Assembly (NCBI GenBank): GCA_910588955.1
Contig: CAJURQ010000004.1
Coordinates: forward strand, 1 to 64,000
Origin: an uncultured Lachnospiraceae bacterium
GTDB taxonomy: Bacteria; Bacillota; Clostridia; Lachnospirales; Lachnospiraceae
Direction of reading: 5' to 3'
Length of the DNA stretch: 64,000 nt
Shown here: piece after piece, positions 1-8,842 of the stretch
Position numbering within the stretch: position 1 is the stretch's first letter
Layout: the number at the start of each line of letters is the position of its first letter
Notes under the pieces: model-generated
What the model was told of the DNA's origin: nothing
Seen by the model: the letters and a program-made list of their open reading frames with translations, nothing else
Database searches by the model: none
Made by a program: the position numbers and the translations under genes

Positions 1-1
1 C

Positions 2-127
2 TCGCAAAGAGCTGGAGTAATTTTATATCTGACCGCATTATTATTTGGCGCTTACCTATATCCGGTTCTTGGAGAATGGGGAAAGCTGATGTTTTGCCCA
101 TGGTATGTTTTACGCAGAAATTTGTAA
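2..127 (+). CDS. C-terminal end of an unidentified membrane protein (partial)
   Basis: An open frame runs from the window edge to a TAA at 125-127 and gives 41 residues. It is hydrophobic (ILYLTALLFGAYLYPVLG) and ends in a basic tail (YVLRRNL), as expected for a last transmembrane helix followed by a cytoplasmic tail. The gene starts outside the window, and a terminator follows directly, which supports a real gene end. The family cannot be named from this fragment. Confidence 0.5.
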   Translation, partial: SQRAGVILYLTALLFGAYLYPVLGEWGKLMFCPWYVLRRNL

Positions 128-136
128 AGTGTGGGT

Positions 137-172
137 AAGACCGCCTTTGGCTTAGCGCCGGGGCGGTCTTTC
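137..172 (+). terminator. Rho-independent terminator of the upstream gene
   Basis: AAGACCGCC (137-145) pairs with GGCGGTCTT (162-170), a 9-bp perfect stem with a 16-nt loop. It separates the partial gene from the uvrB promoter. The T tract after the stem is weak. Confidence 0.7.
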
Positions 173-202
173 GATGTGCCGCTGGGAGCCAGCAATAAAA
201 AA

Positions 203-214
203 GAACAAAAGTTC
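203..214. promoter_or_regulatory. LexA (DinR) SOS box upstream of uvrB
   Basis: The sequence GAACAAAAGTTC is a perfect GAAC-N4-GTTC palindrome, the known Gram-positive LexA operator. It lies about 84 nt before the uvrB start and just ahead of an AT-rich segment with a plausible -10 (TATAGT/GTATAT, about 248-257). This predicts that uvrB-uvrA and the dinD remnant are DNA-damage induced. Confidence 0.85.
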
Positions 215-297
215 GATTCTGCTATGTACTTTTAAAATTTTTTCTGATATAGTATATACATGATGGCGGCGAACAACTTGCAGACAGAGGGAAATCC

Positions 298-2286
298 ATG
301 GATCATTTTAAATTAGTTTCGGAATACGCCCCCACCGGCGACCAGCCTGCGGCAATAGAGGCTCTGGTGGAGGGATTTAAGAAGGGAAATCAGTTTCAGA
401 CGCTTCTCGGTGTGACGGGTTCCGGGAAGACTTTTACCATGGCGAATATCATACAGGCGCTCAATAAGCCGACGCTTGTGATCGCGCATAATAAGACGCT
501 GGCGGGGCAGCTTTACGGTGAGTTCAAGGAATTTTTTCCGGAAAACGCGGTAGAATACTTTGTGTCCTATTACGACTACTATCAGCCGGAGGCTTATGTG
601 CCCTCCACGGACACATACATTGCGAAGGATTCCTCCATTAACGACGAGATTGACAAGCTGCGGCTATCCGCGACTGCCTCGCTGACGGAGCGGCGGGATG
701 TGGTGGTGATCGCCAGTGTCTCCTGCATTTACGGGCTGGGAAGTCCTGAGGAGTATGCGGGCATGAGCATGTCCCTGCGACCCGGCATGACGAAGGACCG
801 GGACGAGGTGATCCGCGGGCTGATTGAGATGCAATACGACCGAAACGACATGGATCTTGGGCGCTGCTGTTTCCGCGTCAGGGGCGACGTGGTGGAGATC
901 TGTCCGGCACAGGGCGGGGATTATCTGATCCGCGTGGAGTTTTTCGGGGACGAGATTGACCGGATTACTGAGGCAGACCCGCTGACGGGACAGGTGCACG
1001 CGGTTATGGAGCATGTGATGATTTTCCCGGCGTCCCACTATGTCGTGCCGCAGGAGAAGATAAATGCCGCCTGCAAGGTGATTGAGCGGGAGCTTGATGA
1101 ACGTGTGAAATATTTTAAAAGTGAGGACATGCTTTTGGAGGCGCAGCGCATTTCGGAGCGGACGAACTTTGACGTGGAAATGCTGCGAGAGACGGGATTT
1201 TGCTCCGGGATAGAGAATTATTCGAGGCATTTGAACGGCATGGCGGAGGGCGAACCGCCCTTTACGCTGTTGGATTATTTCAAAGACGACTTCCTTATCA
1301 TAATAGACGAATCGCACATGACGATCCCACAGATACGCGGGATGTTTGCGGGGGACAGATCCCGTAAAAATACGCTGGTGGATTATGGGTTCCGCCTGCC
1401 CTCCGCGCTGGACAACCGTCCGCTCTGTTTTGAAGAGTTTGAGAGCCACATCGACCAGATGCTTTTTGTTTCGGCGACGCCCTCGGACTATGAGGCAGCG
1501 CACGAACTGTTCCGCACGGAGCAGATCATACGCCCTACGGGACTGCTTGACCCGGAGGTGGATGTGCGCCCGGTGGAAGGGCAGATCGACGATCTCATCT
1601 CGGAGATTAATAAGGTGGTGGCGGACAAGGGCAAGGTGCTCGTGACTACGCTCACGAAACGGATGGCGGAAGATCTGACGGCTTACATGAATGACGTGGG
1701 CGTCCGTGTCAAGTACCTGCACTCCGATATCGACACGCTGGAACGCGCTGAAATCATCCGCGATATGCGTCTTGACGTTTTCGACGTGCTTGTGGGCATC
1801 AACCTTCTGCGTGAGGGGCTTGACATCCCGGAGATTCAGCTTGTGGCAATACTGGACGCCGACAAGGAGGGCTTCCTGCGATCTGCCACTTCGCTGATTC
1901 AGACCATAGGAAGAGCGGCGAGAAACGCCAAAGGACACGTCATCATGTATGCGGACGACATGACGGATTCCATGAATACCGCCATCACAGAGACGAACCG
2001 CCGCCGCAAAATACAGCAGGCTTACAACGAAGAGCACGGCATCACGCCGCAGACGATCCAGAAGGCGGTGCGCGATCTGATCAGCATTTCCAAGACCATC
2101 GCGAAGGAGGAGCGGCGTTTTGAGAAAGACCCTGAGTCCATGAGTCGGGAGGAGCTGGAAAAACTGGTCAAGGAAGTGGAGAAGCAGATGAAACGCGCCG
2201 CCGCGGATTTGAATTTCGAGGCTGCCGCGGAGCTGCGTGACCGGATGGTGGAGTTGAAAACAAAGTTGAGAGATTTTGATAAATAG
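298..2286 (+). CDS. uvrB: UvrABC excinuclease subunit B
   Basis: DNA-damage helicase-like subunit of nucleotide excision repair; it is loaded by UvrA and then recruits UvrC. The 662-residue length is normal for the family. Walker A GVTGSGKT lies at about residues 39-46, the beta-hairpin region with paired tyrosines (SYYDYYQPEAYVP) at about 90-102, helicase motifs such as DESHM and the QTIGRAARN motif VI further on, and a C-terminal UVR/coiled-coil domain that binds UvrC at about 625-660. The start follows a purine-rich GAGGGAAA site. It is the first gene of an SOS operon with uvrA 16 nt downstream, and a LexA box precedes it. Confidence 0.98.
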   Translation: MDHFKLVSEYAPTGDQPAAIEALVEGFKKGNQFQTLLGVTGSGKTFTMANIIQALNKPTLVIAHNKTLAGQLYGEFKEFFPENAVEYFVSYYDYYQPEAYVPSTDTYIAKDSSINDEIDKLRLSATASLTERRDVVVIASVSCIYGLGSPEEYAGMSMSLRPGMTKDRDEVIRGLIEMQYDRNDMDLGRCCFRVRGDVVEICPAQGGDYLIRVEFFGDEIDRITEADPLTGQVHAVMEHVMIFPASHYVVPQEKINAACKVIERELDERVKYFKSEDMLLEAQRISERTNFDVEMLRETGFCSGIENYSRHLNGMAEGEPPFTLLDYFKDDFLIIIDESHMTIPQIRGMFAGDRSRKNTLVDYGFRLPSALDNRPLCFEEFESHIDQMLFVSATPSDYEAAHELFRTEQIIRPTGLLDPEVDVRPVEGQIDDLISEINKVVADKGKVLVTTLTKRMAEDLTAYMNDVGVRVKYLHSDIDTLERAEIIRDMRLDVFDVLVGINLLREGLDIPEIQLVAILDADKEGFLRSATSLIQTIGRAARNAKGHVIMYADDMTDSMNTAITETNRRRKIQQAYNEEHGITPQTIQKAVRDLISISKTIAKEERRFEKDPESMSREELEKLVKEVEKQMKRAAADLNFEAAAELRDRMVELKTKLRDFDK

Positions 2287-2302
2287 AGAGAGGAATATTG
2301 AT

Positions 2303-5179
2303 ATGTCTGATACGATAAAGATGCGCCCGCGCGATTACATTAAAATCAGGGGCGCGAACGAACATAACTTAAAAGGAATCGATCTGGATATCCCCCGCAA
2401 TGAGTTTGTGGTGCTGACGGGACTTTCCGGATCCGGTAAGTCTTCCCTCGCGTTCGACACAATTTACGCGGAGGGACAGCGCCGTTATATGGAATCGCTC
2501 TCCTCCTACGCGAGACAGTTTTTAGGGCAGATGGAGAAGCCGGATGTGGAACGGATCGAGGGACTTTCCCCAGCGATTTCGATCGACCAGAAATCCACCA
2601 ACCGGAATCCACGTTCCACGGTCGGTACGGTGACGGAAATTTACGATTATTTCCGCCTGCTTTACGCCCGCATCGGCATTCCGCACTGTCCGAATTGCGG
2701 CAAAGAGATTAAAAAGCAGACGGTGGATCAGATCGTGGATCAGGTCATGGCTCTGCCGGAGGGCACGAAAATCCAGCTTCTCGCGCCGGTGGTGCGCGGA
2801 CGCAAGGGCGAGCACGCGAAGGTTTTTGAACGCGCGAGACGGAGCGGCTACATCCGGGTGCGCGTGGATGGAAATATATATGATCTGACGGAAGAAGCCG
2901 AAGATTTTAAGCTGGAGAAAAACTTTAAGCATAATATTGAGATCATCGTGGATCGTCTTGCGGTGAAGGGCGGTATCGAGCGGCGCCTGACAGACTCCGT
3001 GGAAAATGTGTTTGCGCTGTCCGAGGGCATGATGATTCTGGACGTCATCGGCGGAGAACCAGTGCAGTTCAGCCAGAGCTTTGCATGTCCGGACTGCGGC
3101 ATCAGCATCAGCGAGATTGAGCCGAGAAGCTTCTCCTTCAACAATCCTTTCGGCGCGTGTCCGAGCTGCTTCGGTCTCGGCTATAAGATGGAATTTGACG
3201 TGGATCTGATGATTCCGGACAAGAGCGTAAGCCTGGAGGATGGCGCGATCACGGTTCTGGGATGGCAGTCCAGCGGCTCGGAGGGGAGCTTCACCAACGC
3301 GGTTTTGCAGGCGCTTGCGAAGGAATTTAAGTTCAGCCTGAAAACGCCTTTCGAGGAACTGCCGGAAGAGGTGCAGAACATCATCCTTTACGGCACGGAC
3401 AAGCAGGTGAACGTGCACTATGAGGGACAGAGGGGCAGCGGTGTCTACCCGGTGGCATTTGAAGGACTGATTAAAAATGTGGAACGCCGTTACCGGGAGA
3501 CCGGCTCTGACTGGAGCAAGCAGGAGTACGAGAGTTTTATGCGCATTATTCCCTGTAAAGAGTGCAAGGGAATGCGCCTGAAAAAAGAGTCCCTTGCAGT
3601 GACGGTGTGTGACAAGAACATATACGAAATTACATCCATATCTATTGCGAAGCTCCATGCTTTTATCGGAGATATGCAGCTTACGAAACAGCAGGAACTG
3701 ATCGGTAAGCGCATTTTAAAGGAGATTCGTGCGCGCGTCGGTTTTCTGATGGAGGTTGGACTGGAATATCTGTCCCTGTCCCGGGCGACAGGTTCTCTTT
3801 CCGGCGGCGAGTCCCAGCGGATTCGTCTGGCGACCCAGATCGGATCGGGGCTGGTGGGCGTCTGCTATATTCTCGACGAGCCCAGTATCGGTCTGCACCA
3901 GCGTGACAATGACAAGCTGATTGCGGCGTTAAAAAATCTGCGGGATATGGGCAATACGCTTCTCGTGGTGGAGCACGATGAGGACACCATGCTGGCGGCA
4001 GATCATATCGTGGATATCGGACCGGGCGCGGGCAGCCGCGGCGGCGAGGTGGTTGCGCAGGGAACGGCGGAGGAGATCATGCAGGTGGAGGAGTCCGTCA
4101 CGGGACAGTACCTGAGCGGGAAGCTGCAGATCCCTGTGCCGAAGAAGCGCAGAAAACCGACGGGCTGGCTGACTGTAAAAGGCGCGGAAGAAAATAATTT
4201 AAAGAAGATAGACGTTAAATTTCCGACGGGCATTATGACCTGCGTCACGGGCGTGTCGGGTTCCGGGAAAAGTTCTCTCGTCAACGAGATTCTTTACAAG
4301 CATCTGGCGAGAGATTTAAACCGGGCGCGCTGCATTCCCGGAAAGCACAAGAAGATTTCGGGAATTGACCAGCTCGATAAGGTGATCGACATCGACCAGT
4401 CTCCCATCGGCAGAACGCCCCGCTCCAACCCGGCAACTTACACCGGTGTTTTCGACCAGATCCGCGACCTGTTCGCGGGCACGCCGGACGCGAAAGCGAG
4501 AGGCTATAAGAAAGGGCGGTTCAGCTTTAACGTGAAGGGCGGGCGCTGCGAGGCGTGCGGCGGCGACGGCATTATCAAAATAGAAATGCATTTTCTGCCG
4601 GACGTCTATGTACCCTGCGAGGTCTGCGGCGGCAAGCGTTACAACCGTGAGACGCTGGAAGTAAAATACAAGGGAAAAAGTATTTTCGATGTGCTCGACA
4701 TGACGGTTGAGGAGGCGGTGCCCTTCTTTGAGAACCTTCCTTCCATCCGCAGAAAAATAGAGACATTGAACGACGTGGGACTTTCCTATGTAAAGCTAGG
4801 GCAGCCCTCCACCACCCTCTCGGGCGGCGAGGCGCAGCGGATCAAGCTGGCGACAGAATTGTCCAAACGCAGCACGGGCAAGACCATCTACATTCTCGAT
4901 GAGCCCACCACGGGACTGCACTTTGCGGACGTGCACAAGCTGGTGGATATCCTGCACAAGCTGGCTGAGGGCGGCAACACTGTGGTTGTTATCGAGCACA
5001 ACCTTGACGTCATCAAGACCGCCGACTACATCATCGACATGGGGCCCGAGGGCGGCGAGGGCGGCGGCACCGTGGTGGCAACAGGCACGCCGGAGGAGGT
5101 CGCCAGAATCAAAGAATCTTATACGGGGGTATATATCAAGAAGATGTTGGAGAAAGCCGTGGAGCACAGGAGAAATTGA
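2303..5179 (+). CDS. uvrA: UvrABC excinuclease subunit A
   Basis: Damage-sensing ABC-type ATPase of nucleotide excision repair, 958 residues, which is family length. It has two ATPase modules, with Walker A GLSGSGKSS near residue 41 and GVSGSGKSS near 650, both followed by ABC signatures (SLSGGESQRI and TLSGGEAQRI). Zinc-binding CxxC pairs are present (CPNCG, CPDCG/CPSC, CEACGG/CEVCGG). An in-frame ATG at 2276 overlaps uvrB, but the start at 2303 (MSDTIK) has a GAGAGAGGA ribosome site 7-10 nt upstream and matches the usual N terminus. Co-transcribed with uvrB under the LexA box. Confidence 0.97.
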   Translation: MSDTIKMRPRDYIKIRGANEHNLKGIDLDIPRNEFVVLTGLSGSGKSSLAFDTIYAEGQRRYMESLSSYARQFLGQMEKPDVERIEGLSPAISIDQKSTNRNPRSTVGTVTEIYDYFRLLYARIGIPHCPNCGKEIKKQTVDQIVDQVMALPEGTKIQLLAPVVRGRKGEHAKVFERARRSGYIRVRVDGNIYDLTEEAEDFKLEKNFKHNIEIIVDRLAVKGGIERRLTDSVENVFALSEGMMILDVIGGEPVQFSQSFACPDCGISISEIEPRSFSFNNPFGACPSCFGLGYKMEFDVDLMIPDKSVSLEDGAITVLGWQSSGSEGSFTNAVLQALAKEFKFSLKTPFEELPEEVQNIILYGTDKQVNVHYEGQRGSGVYPVAFEGLIKNVERRYRETGSDWSKQEYESFMRIIPCKECKGMRLKKESLAVTVCDKNIYEITSISIAKLHAFIGDMQLTKQQELIGKRILKEIRARVGFLMEVGLEYLSLSRATGSLSGGESQRIRLATQIGSGLVGVCYILDEPSIGLHQRDNDKLIAALKNLRDMGNTLLVVEHDEDTMLAADHIVDIGPGAGSRGGEVVAQGTAEEIMQVEESVTGQYLSGKLQIPVPKKRRKPTGWLTVKGAEENNLKKIDVKFPTGIMTCVTGVSGSGKSSLVNEILYKHLARDLNRARCIPGKHKKISGIDQLDKVIDIDQSPIGRTPRSNPATYTGVFDQIRDLFAGTPDAKARGYKKGRFSFNVKGGRCEACGGDGIIKIEMHFLPDVYVPCEVCGGKRYNRETLEVKYKGKSIFDVLDMTVEEAVPFFENLPSIRRKIETLNDVGLSYVKLGQPSTTLSGGEAQRIKLATELSKRSTGKTIYILDEPTTGLHFADVHKLVDILHKLAEGGNTVVVIEHNLDVIKTADYIIDMGPEGGEGGGTVVATGTPEEVARIKESYTGVYIKKMLEKAVEHRRN

Positions 5180-5183
5180 TTCT

Positions 5184-5754
5184 ATGTCAGAATTGAAGAC
5201 AAAGGAATATAAAAAATTTGAAAGTATTAAGCATATTAGAAATGATGGTTCAGAGTTTTGGAATGCGAGGGAACTTTCTGATGCATTGGAATATTCACAG
5301 TGGAGAAACTTCAGCAAGGTCATTGAAAGAGCTATGATTGCCTGTGAAAACAGCGGGTATGATGTGTTTGACGATTTTGCTGAGGTCAGCAAAATCGTAG
5401 ATGCCGGCGCAACGAGCAAACCAATAAAAGATTATGAATTATCCAGATACGCCTGTTATTTGATTGTTCAAAACGGAGACCCAAGAAAGGAAGTCATTGC
5501 TTTAGGGCAGACCTATTTTGCGATACAGACATATCGGCAGGAGGTTGCCGACCATTTTAATCAATTAGACGAGGACAGAAGGCGTCTGGTTGTCCGCGGT
5601 GATATCAAACAGTGGAACCAGCTTTTGGCAGAAACGGCACACGATGCCGGAAAATTTGCCCAAACCGGAAAAAAGTATTCAAGAGATTGAGCGAGAACAG
5701 ATGGCTAGGCTGAAAGCAAAAGCGAAAAAAGGAACAATAATGCTTGATGAGTGA
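5184..5754 (+). pseudogene. dinD: DinD-type DNA-damage-inducible protein, internally deleted and frameshifted
   Basis: The first frame (5184-5690) encodes about 168 residues that match the DinD N-terminal region: WNARELSDALEYSQWRNF, then SRYACYLIVQNGDP and GQTYFAIQTYRQE, the strongest DinD family blocks. It then ends in unrelated residues. In the +1 frame, 5644-5754 encodes MPENLPKPEKSIQEIE followed by a Lys/Glu-rich tail, which resembles the DinD C-terminus. About 90-100 middle residues are missing (E. coli DinD is about 270), and the join is out of frame. The gene starts 4 nt after uvrA with an AGGAGA site, so it would be read within the SOS operon. It is AT-richer than uvrA, suggesting separate origin. 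A stable N-terminal fragment might still be made. Confidence 0.8.
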
Positions 5755-5760
5755 GACTAG

Positions 5761-5794
5761 GAAGGGACATTTTGACTATTATTTTGTCCCTTCC
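5761..5794. terminator. Bidirectional terminator between convergent genes
   Basis: AAGGGACA (about 5762-5769) pairs with TGTCCCTT (5785-5792), with an AT-rich loop. It sits between the end of the uvrBA-dinD operon and the 3' end of the minus-strand ATPase gene, so it may serve both. Confidence 0.65.
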
Positions 5795-5832
5795 TTAACT
5801 TGTGTTATGAATAAAGGTGTGAGCCTGAACGT

Positions 5833-7494
5833 TTACAACATCCGATACCTCGCCAGACACGCCAGAATCTCCTGCCGTCTCACATAGGCAGCAGGACCGG
5901 CGCCATAGTTTTTCGGCGTCAGCGCGAGAATCCCCTCCTTCTCCAATTTTGCGAAAACTTCGTCCGCAAGCTGGGGAAGGGTTTTCTTTCCGTTGGCAAG
6001 TTTGTCCAGTACATACTGCGAAATATAGGCGAGCGCAGCGGTCTGGCTCTCTCCCACGATCTGTTCCAGATAGCGCAGGTCAATCTCGTTCTTATCCAGA
6101 CTGATCGTGTCCCAGCCGTGCACCTTTGCCTTCTCAATCCGTTTCGGGCGGACAGTCTTTTTCAGCCAGTCCGTTTTCTTTACGGTTTCCTCCGTCAGTT
6201 CGACGGCAAGTTCCTTCGCCCGGGCAGTCACGTCCTTCGTCTCGTAGCAGTCCATCTGCAGAACCGTGTCTGCCACCGACAGATAATCGCCGGAGCTGCC
6301 CGCTACAAGAATCGTGGAAATGCCGAGATCGCTGTACAGGCTTCTTATTTTACGGATAAAGGGCGTGATCGGCTCTTTCTCATCGGAGACAAGCTGCGCC
6401 ATCCGCCCGTCGCGCACCATAAAGTTTGTGGCGGAAGTGTCCTCGTCGATCAGAAGCACGGTGCTGCCGCTTGCCAATGCCTCCACCGTATTTGCCGCCT
6501 GCGACGTGCTGCCGCTGGCGTTCTCCGTCTGAAAACGTGTAGTGTCCGACTTCATGGGCAGGTTGTTGATAAACATGGAAATGTCCGTCTCATGGATGCA
6601 ACGGTGCTCCTCGGCGCGCAGTTTGAAGGCGGTCTCATCGGTGATGACCAGTTCCCTGCCGTCCCCGGAAATGTGGTTGTAGACGCCGCGCTCCAATGCC
6701 TTTAATAAAGTAGACTTTCCGTGAAAACCGCCGCCCGCAATGACCGTAATGCCATGGCGTATGCCCATGCCCCGCACCTGCCCGCGGTGCGGAAGGTCAA
6801 GGGTGACTGCAAGAGTGTCGGGGCTTTTAAATACCACCGCGTCCCGCATGGGTCTCTGGGAAACGCCGCTCTCTCGCGGCAGGATGGAGCCATCTGCCAC
6901 GAAAGCGGCGAGGTCATGCTCCGGCAGTGCCTCACGGATAAACTGCTGGTCGTCCGCCAGCGCGGTCACTTTGTCCAGATCTTGCTTCATGCGGGGATTC
7001 ATCTTGAAAACCTGCTGCGCCATGTCGGGGAGCAGGCGGAATAAAATCTGCGACAGTTCCCCCGCCGCAATGGTGCGTCCGAATGCGGGAAAGCCCACTT
7101 CGATACGCGCCTCAATCGCGTCCTTGCCGATATGCATTGCGGTAGTCTCAAGAGTTTCCTGCCCGGTTCTGCACGCCGTCACCAGCCCGCTCTTGCCCGA
7201 GCCTTTTGCCGCCCTGCCGTCGCCGCTTCGCAGGAAGCGGTGAAGACTGCGCAGAAGATAATCTTCTACTGCGATCCGGCGGTGTCTGCTTTCAAAATAG
7301 ACGGCGGGTATGTTTCCCTGATTCCGGTACACGATCCGCACACGGGAAGGCGACGCAAAAGGGTCGCCCTGCACGTGGTCGATCCAGAGATGGTATGCCC
7401 CGAAATCGTATTCTCCCTCCAACACCTTGTATGCTTTGTAGCCTTTATGGTCGATTTCTCTCAGTTTTGCCTGTAACTCTGCCTGTGTTTTCAT
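5833..7494 (-). CDS. ABC-class ATPase (PF09818 type)
   Basis: 553 residues, a full-length member of the predicted ABC-class ATPase family (COG3044). The P-loop is GGGFHGKSTLLKALERG near residue 254, with the family's HGKST in place of the usual SGKST; a DEDTSATNFM segment near 350 is the Walker B region. It has no transmembrane segments, so it is not a membrane-transporter half. The family's cellular role is not established; links to RNA or nucleotide metabolism are only suggested. It is a single-gene unit on the minus strand, convergent with the SOS operon and divergent from mbl. Confidence 0.85.
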   Translation of the reverse strand: MKTQAELQAKLREIDHKGYKAYKVLEGEYDFGAYHLWIDHVQGDPFASPSRVRIVYRNQGNIPAVYFESRHRRIAVEDYLLRSLHRFLRSGDGRAAKGSGKSGLVTACRTGQETLETTAMHIGKDAIEARIEVGFPAFGRTIAAGELSQILFRLLPDMAQQVFKMNPRMKQDLDKVTALADDQQFIREALPEHDLAAFVADGSILPRESGVSQRPMRDAVVFKSPDTLAVTLDLPHRGQVRGMGIRHGITVIAGGGFHGKSTLLKALERGVYNHISGDGRELVITDETAFKLRAEEHRCIHETDISMFINNLPMKSDTTRFQTENASGSTSQAANTVEALASGSTVLLIDEDTSATNFMVRDGRMAQLVSDEKEPITPFIRKIRSLYSDLGISTILVAGSSGDYLSVADTVLQMDCYETKDVTARAKELAVELTEETVKKTDWLKKTVRPKRIEKAKVHGWDTISLDKNEIDLRYLEQIVGESQTAALAYISQYVLDKLANGKKTLPQLADEVFAKLEKEGILALTPKNYGAGPAAYVRRQEILACLARYRML

Positions 7495-7847
7495 GGTCGG
7501 TTATACTCCTTTTTTATGTTTCAGCCCTGCTGTAAGGGGCGGGGCTGCGCGGTTATCCGCCCGGAATGCTTTGGAAGCGGCGGCATCCACTATCATGTAG
7601 TATAACACAGCTTCCAAAATCTGCTACAAAAATTTTGAGGAAGAAATACAGTTACGGGTAAACATTTCCGCCCTGACGTCCGATAATAAAATAGAGAGCA
7701 TGGATGCTGAAATCAGAGCGGATGGAACCGTTCTGTTTTTGGCGTTTATTACTTTTTTTTAAAAAATTCATAAAAACCTTTGAAAAACCGCTTTAATAAG
7801 GGTATAATGTATAGGCGGTATATTCTCGGGAAGGGGAACAAAGGTAA
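7495..7847. other. Intergenic region between divergent genes, no gene seen
   Basis: 353 bases separating the minus-strand ATPase from mbl. It holds the mbl promoter near its right end. The only coding candidate is a roughly 20-codon frame at about 7700, without support. A possible minus-strand -10 (TATACT) lies near 7600. Confidence 0.5.
7780..7808 (+). promoter_or_regulatory. Sigma-A promoter for mbl-flhO-flhP
   Basis: TTGAAA at 7780-7785 and TATAAT at 7803-7808 are separated by 17 nt, near consensus. The predicted start is about 30 nt ahead of the mbl ATG and a GGGAAGGGG ribosome site. Confidence 0.8.
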
Positions 7848-8840
7848 ATGCAGTTTACAGATATCGGTATTGATCTTGGCACAGCCAGTATTTTAGTATA
7901 TATCAGAGGAAAGGGCGTTGTATTGAAAGAGCCCTCGGTAGTTGCGTTTGACAGGGACACGAACAAAATCAAGGCAATCGGCGAGGACGCGCGCCTCATG
8001 CTCGGCAGGACGCCGGGCAATATCGTGGCGGTAAGACCCTTGAGACAGGGCGTAATCTCCGACTATCAGGTCACGGAAAAGATGATGAAGTATTTTATCC
8101 AGAAAGCTCTGGGTAAAAAGACCTTCAGAAAGCCGCGCATTGCGGTCTGCGTGCCAAGCGGCGTGACGGAAGTCGAAAAGAAAGCCGTGGAGGACGCGAC
8201 CTATCAGGCGGGCGCAAGGGAGGTTTCCATCATCGAGGAGCCCATTGCGGCGGCGATCGGCGCGGGCATTGACATTTCCAAGCCCTGCGGAAACATGATT
8301 GTGGATATCGGCGGCGGTACTTCCGATATCGCGGTGATTTCCCTCGGCGGCACGGTGGTCAGCGCTTCCATTAAGATTGCGGGAGATGACTTTGACGAAG
8401 CTATTGTGCGTTATATGCGTAAAAAACACAATCTGCTGATCGGTGAACGGACGGCGGAGGATTTGAAGATAAAGATAGGCTCTGCGTTCAGGCGTCCCGA
8501 AGTGGATTACATGGACGTGAGGGGACGTAATCTGGTGACTGGACTTCCGAGAACCGTCAAGGTTTCTTCTGAGGAGACGGAGGAGGCGCTGCATGAGACG
8601 ACGGTGCAGATCGTGGAGACGATCCACAGCGTGTTAGAGAAAACGCCCCCGGAATTAGCGGCGGATATCGCGGATCGGGGTATTGTCCTGACGGGCGGCG
8701 GCAGTCTGCTTCGCGGGCTGGAGGATCTGATTGCGGCGAAAACCGGCATCAACACGATGACAGCGGAAGACCCGATGACAGCGGTGGCGATCGGCACCGG
8801 AAAGTATGTAGAATTTTTGGCAGGATACAGGGAGGACTAA
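7848..8840 (+). CDS. mbl: Rod-shape actin homologue, Mbl/MreB family
   Basis: Bacterial actin that forms membrane-associated filaments guiding lateral wall synthesis. 330 residues, family length, with phosphate 1 motif DIGIDLGTASILVY at the N terminus, DIGGGTSDIAVISLGG at about 150-165, and the adenosine motif LTGGGSLLRGL near 285. The order mbl, flhO, flhP matches Bacillus subtilis, which is why mbl rather than mreB is preferred; there is no mreC/mreD next to it. Two nucleotides separate it from flhO, so the genes are probably co-transcribed. Confidence 0.9.
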   Translation: MQFTDIGIDLGTASILVYIRGKGVVLKEPSVVAFDRDTNKIKAIGEDARLMLGRTPGNIVAVRPLRQGVISDYQVTEKMMKYFIQKALGKKTFRKPRIAVCVPSGVTEVEKKAVEDATYQAGAREVSIIEEPIAAAIGAGIDISKPCGNMIVDIGGGTSDIAVISLGGTVVSASIKIAGDDFDEAIVRYMRKKHNLLIGERTAEDLKIKIGSAFRRPEVDYMDVRGRNLVTGLPRTVKVSSEETEEALHETTVQIVETIHSVLEKTPPELAADIADRGIVLTGGGSLLRGLEDLIAAKTGINTMTAEDPMTAVAIGTGKYVEFLAGYRED

Positions 8841-8842
8841 AG

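Noticed and set aside
664..2037. Long minus-strand reading frame inside uvrB
   Set aside because: Antisense to a clear gene, no homology, no ribosome site. The same holds for the long antisense frames inside uvrA, the 15.2-16.1 kb membrane gene and the kinase gene.
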